Assembly: GCF_009650605.1 (NCBI RefSeq)
Contig: NZ_WAJT01000001.1
Coordinates: forward strand, 620,001 to 684,000
Length of the DNA: 64,000 nucleotides
Reading direction: 5' to 3'
Source of the DNA: Labrenzia sp. CE80
Lineage (GTDB): Bacteria; Pseudomonadota; Alphaproteobacteria; Rhizobiales; Stappiaceae
Shown: one piece after another, positions 10,069-18,544 of the stretch
Layout of the letters: every line of letters begins with the position of its first letter
How positions within the stretch are numbered: position 1 is the first letter of the stretch
The notes under the pieces: model-generated
Database searches by the model: none
Seen by the model: only the letters and a program-made list of their open reading frames with translations
Told to the model about the DNA's origin: nothing
Translations under genes and position numbers: made by a program

Positions 10069-10282
10069 GAACTGTCGTTGCTCTTTATCTTGGGCCTCAA
10101 GACGCGACAGGGTCGATAGTCCGCCGTCAAAGCGTCCGGCCTTAATATGGGCCATTGCAAGATTGTTACCTTTCCAAATATCGCCTTGTGCTGCGGATTG
10201 CTAGAGGCGCGGCAAAAGGCTTTTAAAAACCTGGCGAGGCGACTTGCGGTTTTCAGGGCCAAAGGGTACCCAGAGGTTGAAT

Positions 10283-10368
10283 GCGGGCGTGGCGAAATTG
10301 GTAGACGCAAGGGACTTAAAATCCCTCGGCCTTAGGCTGTACGGGTTCGAGTCCCGTCGCCCGCACCA
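10283..10368 (+). tRNA. tRNA-Leu (anticodon UAA)
   Basis: Acceptor arms GCGGGCG and CGCCCGC pair fully, the anticodon stem AGGGA/TCCCT closes the seven-base loop CTTAAAA with anticodon TAA, and a long variable arm typical of tRNA-Leu lies before the TPsiC arm GGGTTCGAGTCCC. The 3' CCA is encoded. It stands alone between map (other strand) and trkH. Confidence 0.97.
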
Positions 10369-10425
10369 GGCTCTCGAGAGCCGGAGATTGGCAAACGAAG
10401 CTCTTCAGTGTAGGGAAGAGCTTCG
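10369..10425 (+). terminator. Two hairpins directly behind tRNA-Leu
   Basis: A perfect 14-base palindrome GGCTCTCGAGAGCC starts at the base after the tRNA CCA (10369-10382). A second hairpin with an 11-base-pair stem, CGAAGCTCTTC and GAAGAGCTTCG around an 8-base loop, lies at 10396-10425. No U-run follows, so these may be 3'-end processing or protecting structures rather than a classical intrinsic terminator. Confidence 0.5.
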
Positions 10426-10522
10426 AGCGTTCCGCAAACGGCAACGCTGACGATTTGCAAATTTCAAGATGCGGGGCCAAAGACACCCCGCCGGAACAGC
10501 GCAGCCGCCGGGAAGCATCTTT

Positions 10523-11968
10523 TTGATTTCACTCCGTCCAGTCCTCAATGTCCTGGGATTTCTGTATGTCGGGCTTGCCACGGCCATGCTGATCCCCGCG
10601 ATCGTCGATGTCGCCGCCAAGAATGCGGATTGGCAGGCCTTCGTGTTTTCTTCGCTTCTGACGGGGCTTGTAGGCATGCTTCTGTCGATCGCGGTCGGGG
10701 GATCGCTGTCGAAGGGCCTCGATACGCGTCAAACCTTCATTTTGACGACGCTTGCCTGGGCCAGCCTGCCTGCCTTCGGTGCATTGCCGTTCTTGTGGCT
10801 GGGTATTGGTTATGCGGATGCAGTGTTTGAGGCTGTTTCTGGGTTCACGACCACAGGTTCCACGGTCTTGAGCGGCCTCGACAACCTGCCTCCGGGTTTG
10901 CTTGTCTGGCGATCGATCATGCAGTGGATGGGCGGCGTCGGGATCATCGTTATGGCGATTGTTCTGCTGCCGTTTCTGCGAATTGGCGGAATGCAGCTAT
11001 TTCAAAGTGAAAACTCTGACCGCTCGGAGAAGATCGTCAGCCGATCGGTTGAATTGATCCGGCTGCTTGGTCTTGCCTATCTTTTCCTGACAGTGCTTTG
11101 CATCGTCGCCTATCTGGCCACCGGCTTTGATCTGTTCGATGCCTTCAATCACGCGCTGACCACGATCTCGACGGGTGGTTATTCCACACACGACCAGTCC
11201 TTTGGCTATTTCACAAATCCGGCGTCTGGCTGGGTTGCGGTTGTCTTCATGCTCATCGGAGCGATGCCTTTCGTTCTTTTGATTCAGGCGCTGCGAGGTC
11301 AGCCGCTGGTGCTCTGGCGCGACCCGCAGGTTCGCTCCCTGGTTGCGTTTCTCGCAATCGTCTCGCTGCTTTTGACCGTCTATCTGGGCGTCAAGATGCG
11401 CTTCCCCTTCGATGAGGCGTTACTGCGCGCGACCTTCAATGTGATCTCCATCGTTACGGGGACCGGGTATGCGCTCGGCGATTACACCGAGTGGGGCCCG
11501 CCGGTCATCGGCTTGGCGCTCCTGTTGAAATTCGTCGGTGGCTGTACCGGATCAACGACCGGCGGAATCAAGGTTTTCCGCTTTCTGGTGTTTTTCGGCA
11601 CGGTGCGTGCCCATTTGCGCCGCATGGTCCGTCCGAACCGGGTCATGTCGGAAGAATATGGCGGAACGCGCCTGACGCAGGAACTGTCCTTCTCGGTTCT
11701 GGCGTTCCTCGTGGTTTATCTCGGCTCTGTTGGTGTGATCACGCTAGCGCTGTCCTTCTTTGACCTAGACCTTGTGACCGCCGTGTCGGCTGCTGCCACG
11801 TCTGTCGGCAACGTCGGTCCGGGCCTTGGGCCGATCATTGGCCCGGCGGGGAATTTTGCGCCGCTGCCGGACGGGGCGAAGTGGCTGCTGTCCTTTGCAA
11901 TGCTCATGGGGCGTCTTGAGCTCTTCACGGTATTGGTTTTGCTCGACCCTGACTTCTGGTCGCGCTGA
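10523..11968 (+). CDS. trkH: TrkH-type potassium uptake protein
   Basis: Polytopic inner-membrane protein that forms the K+ pathway of the Trk system, gated by TrkA. The four selectivity-filter loops of the family are visible in order: SGFTTTGSTVL, TISTGGYSTHD, VTGTGYALGD and ATSVGNVGPGLG, between hydrophobic helices. The start was set at TTG 10523, with GGAAG seven bases upstream, giving 481 residues that begin near LISLRPVLNVLG. The frame is open back to an ATG at 10469, but the extra residues (RGQRHPAGTAQPPG) do not look like a membrane-protein N-terminus. No trkA lies nearby. sfsA follows on the same strand after 46 bases. Confidence 0.93.
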   Translation: MISLRPVLNVLGFLYVGLATAMLIPAIVDVAAKNADWQAFVFSSLLTGLVGMLLSIAVGGSLSKGLDTRQTFILTTLAWASLPAFGALPFLWLGIGYADAVFEAVSGFTTTGSTVLSGLDNLPPGLLVWRSIMQWMGGVGIIVMAIVLLPFLRIGGMQLFQSENSDRSEKIVSRSVELIRLLGLAYLFLTVLCIVAYLATGFDLFDAFNHALTTISTGGYSTHDQSFGYFTNPASGWVAVVFMLIGAMPFVLLIQALRGQPLVLWRDPQVRSLVAFLAIVSLLLTVYLGVKMRFPFDEALLRATFNVISIVTGTGYALGDYTEWGPPVIGLALLLKFVGGCTGSTTGGIKVFRFLVFFGTVRAHLRRMVRPNRVMSEEYGGTRLTQELSFSVLAFLVVYLGSVGVITLALSFFDLDLVTAVSAAATSVGNVGPGLGPIIGPAGNFAPLPDGAKWLLSFAMLMGRLELFTVLVLLDPDFWSR

Positions 11969-12014
11969 GTTCTACATACTTGTTTCTCTTTTGTTCCCGC
12001 ACTAGACAAGGGTC

Positions 12015-12719
12015 ATGAAGTTTCCAACTCCCCTTGTCAGTGGCCGCCTCGTCAAGCGGTACAAGCGTTTTCTGGCCGACGTCATTCTCGATGAAGATGG
12101 CTCCGAGGTGACGGCTCATTGTGCCAATCCAGGCTCTATGCTGGGTCTGAAGGAGCCGGGGTCGCGGGTTTGGCTGTCGATCTCGGACAATCCCAAGCGC
12201 AAGCTGAAATACTCGTGGGAAGTGATGGAGGCGGACGGTGCGCTCGTCGGCATCAACACGGCTCATCCCAATGGCCTTGTCGAGGAAGCGATCCGGGCGG
12301 GAAGGGTGCCTGAACTGTCTGACTTTGCAAGCCTTCGCCGTGAAGTGAAATACGGCAAGAATTCCAGGATCGATATCCTACTGGAATCGGCTGATGGCGC
12401 GAAGACCTATGTGGAGATCAAGAACGTTCATCTGATGCGCGAGGCGGGACACGCCGAATTCCCAGATTCTGTGACCGCGCGCGGTGCAAAGCATCTCGCA
12501 GAGATGTCTGACATGGTCGCCGAGGGACATCGTGCGGCGATGGTTTTTCTCGTGCAGCGGCCTGACTGTGCCAAGCTGTCTCTTGCTGGAGATATTGACC
12601 CCAACTACGCAGCTGCTTTTGCAGCTGCACGGTCTGCCGGGGTCGAAGCCTATGCCGTCGGCTGTGATGTCAGGGTCGACGGCATCGACGTCGACAAAAT
12701 CGTCGAACTCACCGTTTGA
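12015..12719 (+). CDS. sfsA: SfsA family nuclease-like protein
   Basis: 234 residues, the normal length. SfsA was named from sugar fermentation stimulation in E. coli and is described as a DNA-binding protein with a nuclease-like fold; its cellular role is not settled. Family features seen are the N-terminal KRYKRFLADV, the HCANPGSMLGL stretch, RIDILLE and VEIKNVHL (acidic and lysine residues of the nuclease-like core) and FPDSVTARGAKHL. AAGGGTC precedes the ATG. It faces the L,D-transpeptidase gene with only 27 bases between. Confidence 0.93.
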   Translation: MKFPTPLVSGRLVKRYKRFLADVILDEDGSEVTAHCANPGSMLGLKEPGSRVWLSISDNPKRKLKYSWEVMEADGALVGINTAHPNGLVEEAIRAGRVPELSDFASLRREVKYGKNSRIDILLESADGAKTYVEIKNVHLMREAGHAEFPDSVTARGAKHLAEMSDMVAEGHRAAMVFLVQRPDCAKLSLAGDIDPNYAAAFAAARSAGVEAYAVGCDVRVDGIDVDKIVELTV

Positions 12720-12746
12720 ACGCGGGCCTTTGCCTGCTGGCTCGAC

Positions 12747-13418
12747 TCAGGCCTGCAGGACAACGATGTTGGTGCCGTTCGGAACGCGATTGTAGAGATC
12801 GATCACATCCTGATGCATGAGTCGGACACATCCTGAAGATACGGCCTTGCCTATCGAATAGGCTTCGGATGTGCCGTGCAACCGGTACAACGTGTCGCGA
12901 TTGCCCTCGAAGATGTAGAGCGCGCGTGCGCCCAAAGGGTTGTCCAGGGCTGGGGCCATACCGTTCCGGTATTTCTCCAGCTCCGGCTGGCGCTCGATCA
13001 TTTCCGCGGGAGGGGTCCAGGTCGGCCACTCGCGCTTGTAGGCTATACGTGCCTTGCCGCCCCAGGCAAAACCGGCCCGGCCGATGCCCACGCCGTAGCG
13101 CATGGCCTTGTTGTTTTCCATGGTGAGATAGAGAAAGCGATTTGGCGTGTCGACGATGATCGTTCCGGCAGGGTACTCGGAGCGGTAGTCGACGTATTGG
13201 CGATAATAGAGCGGATCGACCTTCGTCAGATCAACAGCCGGTATCGGGAAACGCTCTTCCGGCATGGCCCTGTACATTTGCAGATATTCGGGTGCGATCC
13301 GACGGCCGGCAGGCGGTGCCGCCTCTGGCAGGCGTGGCGACTGGCGTGTGTAACTGGTACAGCCAGCGAGGGCGGCGGCGGAGGCAGTCAGACAAAAGGT
13401 TCTGCGTGTCAGGGACAT
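12747..13418 (-). CDS. L,D-transpeptidase (YkuD) lipoprotein
   Basis: 223-residue exported enzyme that makes 3-3 peptidoglycan cross-links or attaches proteins to peptidoglycan. The N-terminus MSLTRRTFCL looks like a Tat-like or Sec signal, and AALAGC ends in a lipobox with Cys20, so it is probably a periplasmic lipoprotein. The YkuD active site is complete: HGT, then SSGCVRL with the catalytic Cys about residue 197. The start at 13418 was preferred because it gives a clean signal peptide; the frame is open to an ATG at 13478. Many Hyphomicrobiales have several such paralogues. Confidence 0.93.
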   Translation of the reverse strand: MSLTRRTFCLTASAAALAGCTSYTRQSPRLPEAAPPAGRRIAPEYLQMYRAMPEERFPIPAVDLTKVDPLYYRQYVDYRSEYPAGTIIVDTPNRFLYLTMENNKAMRYGVGIGRAGFAWGGKARIAYKREWPTWTPPAEMIERQPELEKYRNGMAPALDNPLGARALYIFEGNRDTLYRLHGTSEAYSIGKAVSSGCVRLMHQDVIDLYNRVPNGTNIVVLQA

Positions 13419-13561
13419 TCGGGGGCCTTGATGATGCGACGGGCATGGTGGCGGGTGGGCGATGTTGCTCACCCTCAAGATGGGTAACGCGGCTGGAGCG
13501 AAGCTGTTCCATGCGTTTGATGCGTTGCGTATCAGGAAAAATAAGCCAAGAAAGTGGCAAG

Positions 13562-13599
13562 GGCCTCAATCCCTCGTGTGCTCACGCAGGATTGAAGCC
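13562..13599 (-). terminator. Terminator-like hairpin behind gpt
   Basis: Arms GGCTTCAATCC and GGATTGAGGCC (written on the minus strand) pair over 11 positions with one G-U, then an inner CGTG/CACG stem. The mismatch on the plus strand becomes a G-U pair on the minus strand, which favours a minus-strand transcript, that is the end of gpt. No long U-run follows. Confidence 0.5.
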
Positions 13600-13638
13600 T
13601 TTTGCGACTTGTTGTGATTTTGCAGTGCTGCAGAAAGG

Positions 13639-14148
13639 TCAACCGGCCGTGTCTTTTGAAAGCGGCGGCTGGAACTGCCATCCCATATCCCAGGGGAAAT
13701 AGATCCATGTGTCCTGGGAGACTTCGGTGATGAAGGTGTCGACCATCGGCACACCAACCGGCTTGGCATAGACTGTTGCGTAATGTGCCTTGGGCAGCAT
13801 TTCGCGCACGACCTTCAGCGTCTTTCCGGTGTCAACGAGGTCATCGATCACGAGAACGCCGCTGCCCTGGCCGTCTTCAAGATCAATCACCTTGGGATCG
13901 ACTGGCTTGATGACCTTCAGCTGCCCCTGGTTTTCGTAGTCATGATAGGAGGCGATGCAGACGGTCTCGATCGTGCGAATCCCGAGTTCGCGAGCAACGA
14001 TCCCGGCCGGCACCAAGCCGCCGCGGGTGACGCAGACAATGGCTTTCCATTCGCCTTCGCTCGACAGCCGCCACGCAAGCGCGCGTGAGTCCCGGTGAAA
14101 CATGTCCCAGGAGACGGGAAAGGCTTTGTTTTGTGCTGGGTTTTCCAT
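13639..14148 (-). CDS. gpt: Xanthine(-guanine) phosphoribosyltransferase
   Basis: Purine salvage enzyme that converts xanthine or guanine plus PRPP to the nucleotide. The type I PRTase PRPP loop [13 protein letters not shown] is clear, and the pyrophosphate-loop region [13 protein letters not shown] precedes it. 169 residues, slightly longer than the enterobacterial Gpt. AAAGGAC lies before the ATG at normal distance. It follows the CinA-type gene by 36 bases on the same strand, so the two may be co-transcribed. Hypoxanthine use cannot be excluded from sequence. Confidence 0.93.
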   Translation of the reverse strand: MENPAQNKAFPVSWDMFHRDSRALAWRLSSEGEWKAIVCVTRGGLVPAGIVARELGIRTIETVCIASYHDYENQGQLKVIKPVDPKVIDLEDGQGSGVLVIDDLVDTGKTLKVVREMLPKAHYATVYAKPVGVPMVDTFITEVSQDTWIYFPWDMGWQFQPPLSKDTAG

Positions 14149-14184
14149 GTGGTGTCCTTTGAAACTTTGTTCTTATAAGGCTTC

Positions 14185-14928
14185 TTACGCCAGCGCGCCC
14201 GCAACGGCTTCGCGCACAGCAGCTGTGGCCGCTTCTAATGTGTCTTCATCCCGTGAGCGGATCACGATCTGAGTGGTGAAACGGCCATCGTTCGTCCGTG
14301 GATAGGAACCGATCAGCGTCTCGGGGAAACGGGTCTGGATCTCGCCGACCTGGTCCGCAAGCCGGCTTTCCGGCACATCCGCGTCGACATAGCGCGAGAG
14401 CATCTTCCGCCCGGTTTGCAGCGTCGGTGCAATGGCATCGACCATGGCCTGCATGATCGACGGCACGCCGGCCATGACATGGACGTTCTCGATCCGGAAG
14501 CCGGGTGCCTTGGAAACCGGGTTGTCGATCAGGTCGGCGCCTTCGGGGATCCGTGCCATACGCAGACGGGCGGGTGTCAGCTGACCGGGAGGATAATGGG
14601 CCTCAAGGATCGCTTTGGCGCGGGGATCAACATCTATCGGGACCCCGAAGGCAGCCGCAATGCTGTCAGCCGTGATGTCGTCGTGGGTGGGGCCAATGCC
14701 ACCGGAGGTGAAAACATAGGTGTACCCGGCGCGCAGTTCGTTGACCGCATCGACGATTTTTTCGGTTACGTCGGGGACGATGCGCACTTCGCGCAGGTCA
14801 ATACCAATGGTGGTCAGATAATCGGCAAGAAAGCCGATGTTCTTGTCTTTGGTCCGGCCGGAGAGAATCTCGTCGCCGATGACGAGGAACGCTGCGGTTA
14901 CCTCTTGATCTGCCTCAGCTGTCGTCAT
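14185..14928 (-). CDS. CinA N-terminal / molybdopterin-binding-fold protein
   Basis: 247 residues of the MoCF_biosynth fold. The signature FTSGGIGPTHDDIT with the start LVIGDEILSGRTKDKNIGFL matches the N-terminal (COG1058) half of competence/damage-inducible protein CinA. The PncC-like nicotinamide mononucleotide deamidase half is absent, which is common in alphaproteobacteria, where pncC is often a separate gene. The N-terminal domain has ADP-ribose pyrophosphatase activity in characterised CinA proteins; whether that applies here is an inference. GGGAGA precedes the ATG. Confidence 0.87.
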   Translation of the reverse strand: MTTAEADQEVTAAFLVIGDEILSGRTKDKNIGFLADYLTTIGIDLREVRIVPDVTEKIVDAVNELRAGYTYVFTSGGIGPTHDDITADSIAAAFGVPIDVDPRAKAILEAHYPPGQLTPARLRMARIPEGADLIDNPVSKAPGFRIENVHVMAGVPSIMQAMVDAIAPTLQTGRKMLSRYVDADVPESRLADQVGEIQTRFPETLIGSYPRTNDGRFTTQIVIRSRDEDTLEAATAAVREAVAGALA

Positions 14929-15032
14929 GGCCTGTCTCCCGGGAGTGATTGGACGATGCCTTTAGCCCAAGCGCGGCGCAGGCTCAAGGTTTGAGGCACT
15001 GTTTCACGGCGAAAGGGCGAATTGGCAGCCGC

Positions 15033-16220
15033 TCAGGACGGTGGCGTCCAGCCATAGATCCAGTCCATGCGGGCAGAAAGACTTTCAGGAGAGGACATGC
15101 GCAGGACGGTGTCACGGCCAAGAGCCAGCGGCCCGCTCATGTGGTAGATGCGCCCGTTTTCCTCGGCTGTCTTTTGAACCTTGCGCACCCGTTCACGTCG
15201 TTGCCGTTCAAACCTACATAGAGCATCTGCGATATCTGTGGTTTCGGGCGTGAGCACGCTTGCTAGCACCAACGCGTCCTCGATGGCCATGGCAGCGCCT
15301 TGCGCAGCAAAGGGCAGCATGGCGTGCGCAGCATCACCAATCAAAACCGTCTTGCCTTGGGCCCAGGGTCCGGTGGCCGGCACGCCGCAAAGAGCCCACT
15401 TCAGCCAGCTGTCCGGCGTTTCAAGAAGCCGCCGTGCATCTGGCGCCCATTGCGCAAAGCGCTTGAGAAGGGAAATTCGATCTGCTGGTGCCGACCAATC
15501 CTGTTCATTCCAGTCTTCGGCAACGAGCACAACGATGTTGAATGCGCTTTGTTGGCGGATGGGGTAGTGGACGATGTGGGCGTCCTTGCCGAGCCAAAGG
15601 CCCGTGTCTCGAAGAAGGCCTGGATCGACCTGATCGGCGCGCAATGTGGCGCGATAGGCCGTGCGGCCACTGAATTTGGCTGTTGCATGCTCACGCAAGG
15701 TTTCGCGCACTCTTGACCAGACGCCGTCGGCGCCGACAAGGGCCTTGGCCTGCAGAGTGAGGTTGCGGCCGTCGTCTGCCTGGAACGTTACGCTAAGATT
15801 GCCAGCCTCGTCGACATGGCTGCCGATGAAGCTGTGTCCAAAGCGAACTTCAACCGATGGCAACGAGCGGGCTTTGTCGTAGAGCGCTTTTTGCAGATCT
15901 GCGCGATGGGACAGTAGGTAAGGAGCACCATACCGTGCGGATGCCTCCGATCCCAACGGGATGTGGGCAAGCGCCTTGCCGCTTCGGGCAGATCGGATGC
16001 GGATTGCTTCCGGCGCTGAGGCCGTCTTGCGCACCGCTTCCAGAACGCCGATCTTGTCAAGGCACTTGCAGGCGTTGGGGGAAAGCTGAAGCCCTGCGCC
16101 GACTTCCGACAGGGCGCTTGCGCGTTCTAGCACAAGAACTCGATGGCCGGCCCGCGAGAGTGCGACAGCGGCAGTCAGGCCACCGATTCCGGCGCCCGCG
16201 ATCACAAGCGGTGCGTTCAT
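15033..16220 (-). CDS. FAD-dependent monooxygenase, salicylate-hydroxylase-like
   Basis: 395-residue group A flavoprotein monooxygenase. The three family motifs are present: the FAD Rossmann motif GAGIGGLTAAVALSRAGH at the start, the DG motif ALVGADGVWSRVR, and the GD motif VLIGDAAHAMLPFAAQGA. Such enzymes hydroxylate aromatic rings with NAD(P)H and oxygen. No ring-cleavage or other aromatic catabolic gene is nearby, so the substrate is open; members of this group also act in secondary metabolism. It is followed by no clear partner and lies 60 bases after the zinc-finger gene on the same strand. Confidence 0.9.
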   Translation of the reverse strand: MNAPLVIAGAGIGGLTAAVALSRAGHRVLVLERASALSEVGAGLQLSPNACKCLDKIGVLEAVRKTASAPEAIRIRSARSGKALAHIPLGSEASARYGAPYLLSHRADLQKALYDKARSLPSVEVRFGHSFIGSHVDEAGNLSVTFQADDGRNLTLQAKALVGADGVWSRVRETLREHATAKFSGRTAYRATLRADQVDPGLLRDTGLWLGKDAHIVHYPIRQQSAFNIVVLVAEDWNEQDWSAPADRISLLKRFAQWAPDARRLLETPDSWLKWALCGVPATGPWAQGKTVLIGDAAHAMLPFAAQGAAMAIEDALVLASVLTPETTDIADALCRFERQRRERVRKVQKTAEENGRIYHMSGPLALGRDTVLRMSSPESLSARMDWIYGWTPPS

Positions 16221-16280
16221 CTGCGTCGCATGCTCATCGGCAAGCCAATCTCAATGCCAAGGATCTGATGATGTCTGACG

Positions 16281-16526
16281 TCAGGCCGCTTTGGGTGTCC
16301 AGACACAGTCGGCAGGAGACGATTCTGTCGGCTTCAAGGTCGCGTCGAACTTGTATAGCGTCGAGCAATACGGACAGACAATCTCGTTTTCCTCTCCCAG
16401 ATCGAGAAAAACATGCGGATGATCGAACGGTGGATTCGCGCCAATGCACATGAATTCACGAGCACCGATCGCGATCGAGTCGTGGCCACTTGCGTTCTGG
16501 AAATGTGGGACAATGTGATCCGCCAT
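16281..16526 (-). CDS. zf-CHCC zinc-finger domain protein
   Basis: 81-residue protein with a Cys, His, Cys, Cys set: CIGANPPFDHPHVFLDLG followed by EIVCPYCSTLYKF. This is the zf-CHCC pattern shared with the small zinc subunit of complex I (NDUFS6/NUMM type), which is found as a single gene in alphaproteobacteria. A role as a complex I accessory subunit is therefore plausible but not shown by context, as no nuo gene is near. The start was set at 16526 (MADHIVPHF); the frame is open to an ATG at 16547. Confidence 0.8.
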   Translation of the reverse strand: MADHIVPHFQNASGHDSIAIGAREFMCIGANPPFDHPHVFLDLGEENEIVCPYCSTLYKFDATLKPTESSPADCVWTPKAA

Positions 16527-16780
16527 GGGTCCATTCCATTCCATCAAGGTTTATCTTGCGGGCGACCATACTCATTTGCATGGCACTTGTGTAGGGGCAA
16601 GACGTCGAGATCCCCACCGCTTGATAAGGTCCGCGGGAAGCAGCCTGCTGCCTTTGCCATGTTCTTTATAGATCAGATGAAATCTCGCCCAGCTACTCAA
16701 AGCGGGTTTCCCCGGCGCTCCATTCGACCTAATGTTGGTGGAAACGTTGATTACCCTTTACGTAAGAGTAAGGTGAGGGA

Positions 16781-17536
16781 ATGCCGAAATTTGAAAAAGA
16801 CGGGGTCGAAATCTCATTTCTGGATGAGGGCGAGGGCGATCCGATCCTGCTCATACATGGGTTCGCATCAAACAAGTCGATCAACTGGGAGTATCCCGGT
16901 TGGGTGGATCTCCTGGTCAAGGACGGCCGTCGCGTGATTGCCCTGGACAACAGGGGGCATGGCGAAAGCTCTAAGTTCTATGATCCTGAGGCCTATGGTG
17001 CACCGGTGATGGCAGAAGACGCTTTCCGTCTGTTGAACCATCTGGATCTGCAGACCGTTGACGTCATGGGGTATTCCATGGGCGCGCGCATTTCCGCTTT
17101 CCTGACTCTCAATCATGCTGATCGGGTGAACAGGGTGATTTTCGGCGGACTTGGCTATGGAATGGTTAGTGGCGTTGGGGACCCCGAGCCGATCGCTTCC
17201 GCTCTCGAAGCCGAGCAGCTGCGAGATGTGACGGACCGCACAGGGCGGGCCTTCAGGGCCTTTGCCGAGCAGACAAAGTCAGACCGACTGTCACTGGCCG
17301 CCTGTATGCGCTCATCACGTCAGAAGATTTCCGAGGACGATATTTCCCGGATCACGCGTCCTGTGCTCGTCGCCGTTGGAACCAACGACGATATTGCAGG
17401 ATCGCCGCAACGTCTTGCAGACCTGATGCAGGATGCAAGGGTGCTTGATATCCCGGGACGGGACCACATGGTTGCGGTCGGTGACAAAGTCTACAAGAAG
17501 GGCGTGCTCGAATTCCTTCATGGTGAGATGGAATGA
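16781..17536 (+). CDS. Alpha/beta hydrolase
   Basis: 251 residues with the alpha/beta hydrolase fold: oxyanion-side HGF near residue 26, DNRGHGES, the nucleophile elbow GYSMG with Ser99, and the catalytic His in GRDHMVAVGD near the C-terminus. It is a putative esterase or lipase-like enzyme with unknown substrate. GGTGAGGG precedes the ATG. Its stop overlaps the start of the next hydrolase gene by four bases (ATGA), so the two are translated together. An eight-base palindrome TTACGTAA lies about 20 bases upstream. Confidence 0.9.
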   Translation: MPKFEKDGVEISFLDEGEGDPILLIHGFASNKSINWEYPGWVDLLVKDGRRVIALDNRGHGESSKFYDPEAYGAPVMAEDAFRLLNHLDLQTVDVMGYSMGARISAFLTLNHADRVNRVIFGGLGYGMVSGVGDPEPIASALEAEQLRDVTDRTGRAFRAFAEQTKSDRLSLAACMRSSRQKISEDDISRITRPVLVAVGTNDDIAGSPQRLADLMQDARVLDIPGRDHMVAVGDKVYKKGVLEFLHGEME

Positions 17537-18414
17537 TACCGCGGCGCGTCACCTTCACGGGCGCTGAGAGGAATGCGCTGGTCGGTGACCGCTACGGTGA
17601 CCACGGGCGCCCCGTGGTCATGCTCCACGGAGGCGGACAGACCCGCCACTCCTGGGAGGCCGCGGCCCAGCGGATTTCCAGCCTTGGGCACGTGGTCTAT
17701 TGCATCGACCAGCGCGGTCATGGTGAAAGCGCTTGGGTGTCCTCCGGAAACTATGCCTTTGTCGATTTTGCGCACGATCTGGATGCCGTATGCAATGAGG
17801 TTACGGCTCAGATCGGTGAGCGGCCTGTTCTGGTCGGGGCCTCCCTTGGCGGTCTGGCTGGCATTCTGGCGGAAGGCGCGATTGCACCTGGTTCTCTCTC
17901 CGCGCTTGTTCTCGTCGATGTCACGCCGCGGCTTGATCTTGGCGGAGTCTCAAAGATCCTGGGCTTCATGGGGGCCCGCGTCGAAGACGGGTTTTCGAGC
18001 GTCGAAGACGCGGCTGACGCCATAGCAGCCTATCTGCCGAACCGGTCGCGGCCGCGTGACCTTTCCGGCCTGTCCAAGAACCTTCGTCTGCACAAGGATG
18101 GTCGTTACCGCTGGCATTGGGATCCGAAGTTTATTGCCGCCAAGGATGCATCTGGGGGAGCGAGTTCTGCTCTGGTCGAAGCGGATCTCGTTAAGGCTGC
18201 AAAGAAGCTCACTCTGCCTGTTCTGTTGGTGCGAGGACGCAATTCCGAACTTGTCTCGGAAGCTCATGCCGCCGAGTTCAAGGGCATGGTGCCTCACTCT
18301 GAGTTCGTGGATATTCAGGGTGCAGGCCATATGGTTGCGGGAGACAAGAACGATGTCTTTGCAGAAGCGGTTGAGGTATTTTTGCTCCGCTTGTCGGAAA
18401 CAATTGGCGCCTAA
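17533..18414 (+). CDS. Second alpha/beta hydrolase, coupled to the first
   Basis: 293 residues. Motifs are LHGGGQTRHSW (oxyanion region), DQRGHGES, the nucleophile elbow GASLGG with Ser104, and the catalytic His in GAGHMVAGD. It shares fold but only modest similarity with the upstream hydrolase, so an old duplication is possible. Four-base ATGA overlap with the preceding gene. The substrate is unknown; tandem hydrolases with translational coupling suggest that both act on related esters or in sequence. Confidence 0.9.
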   Translation: MIPRRVTFTGAERNALVGDRYGDHGRPVVMLHGGGQTRHSWEAAAQRISSLGHVVYCIDQRGHGESAWVSSGNYAFVDFAHDLDAVCNEVTAQIGERPVLVGASLGGLAGILAEGAIAPGSLSALVLVDVTPRLDLGGVSKILGFMGARVEDGFSSVEDAADAIAAYLPNRSRPRDLSGLSKNLRLHKDGRYRWHWDPKFIAAKDASGGASSALVEADLVKAAKKLTLPVLLVRGRNSELVSEAHAAEFKGMVPHSEFVDIQGAGHMVAGDKNDVFAEAVEVFLLRLSETIGA

Positions 18415-18544
18415 CTGATTTTTTCTTTTATTACAGTATCTTGCTCTCGTTTTTACAAGTCGGATCGGTTCTCGGGTTTTGTCTGTTTCGTCGGATAAAC
18501 GTGAGTCGCGCCAATGGCTTGTTTTCTGGCGCTCTGAAGTTGAT

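Noticed and set aside
10283..10368. tRNA-Leu as an attachment site of an integrated element
   Set aside because: No integrase, direct repeat of the tRNA end or foreign gene was seen on either side.
15033..16220. FAD monooxygenase as part of an aromatic degradation cluster
   Set aside because: No ring-cleavage, regulator or transporter gene is adjacent.
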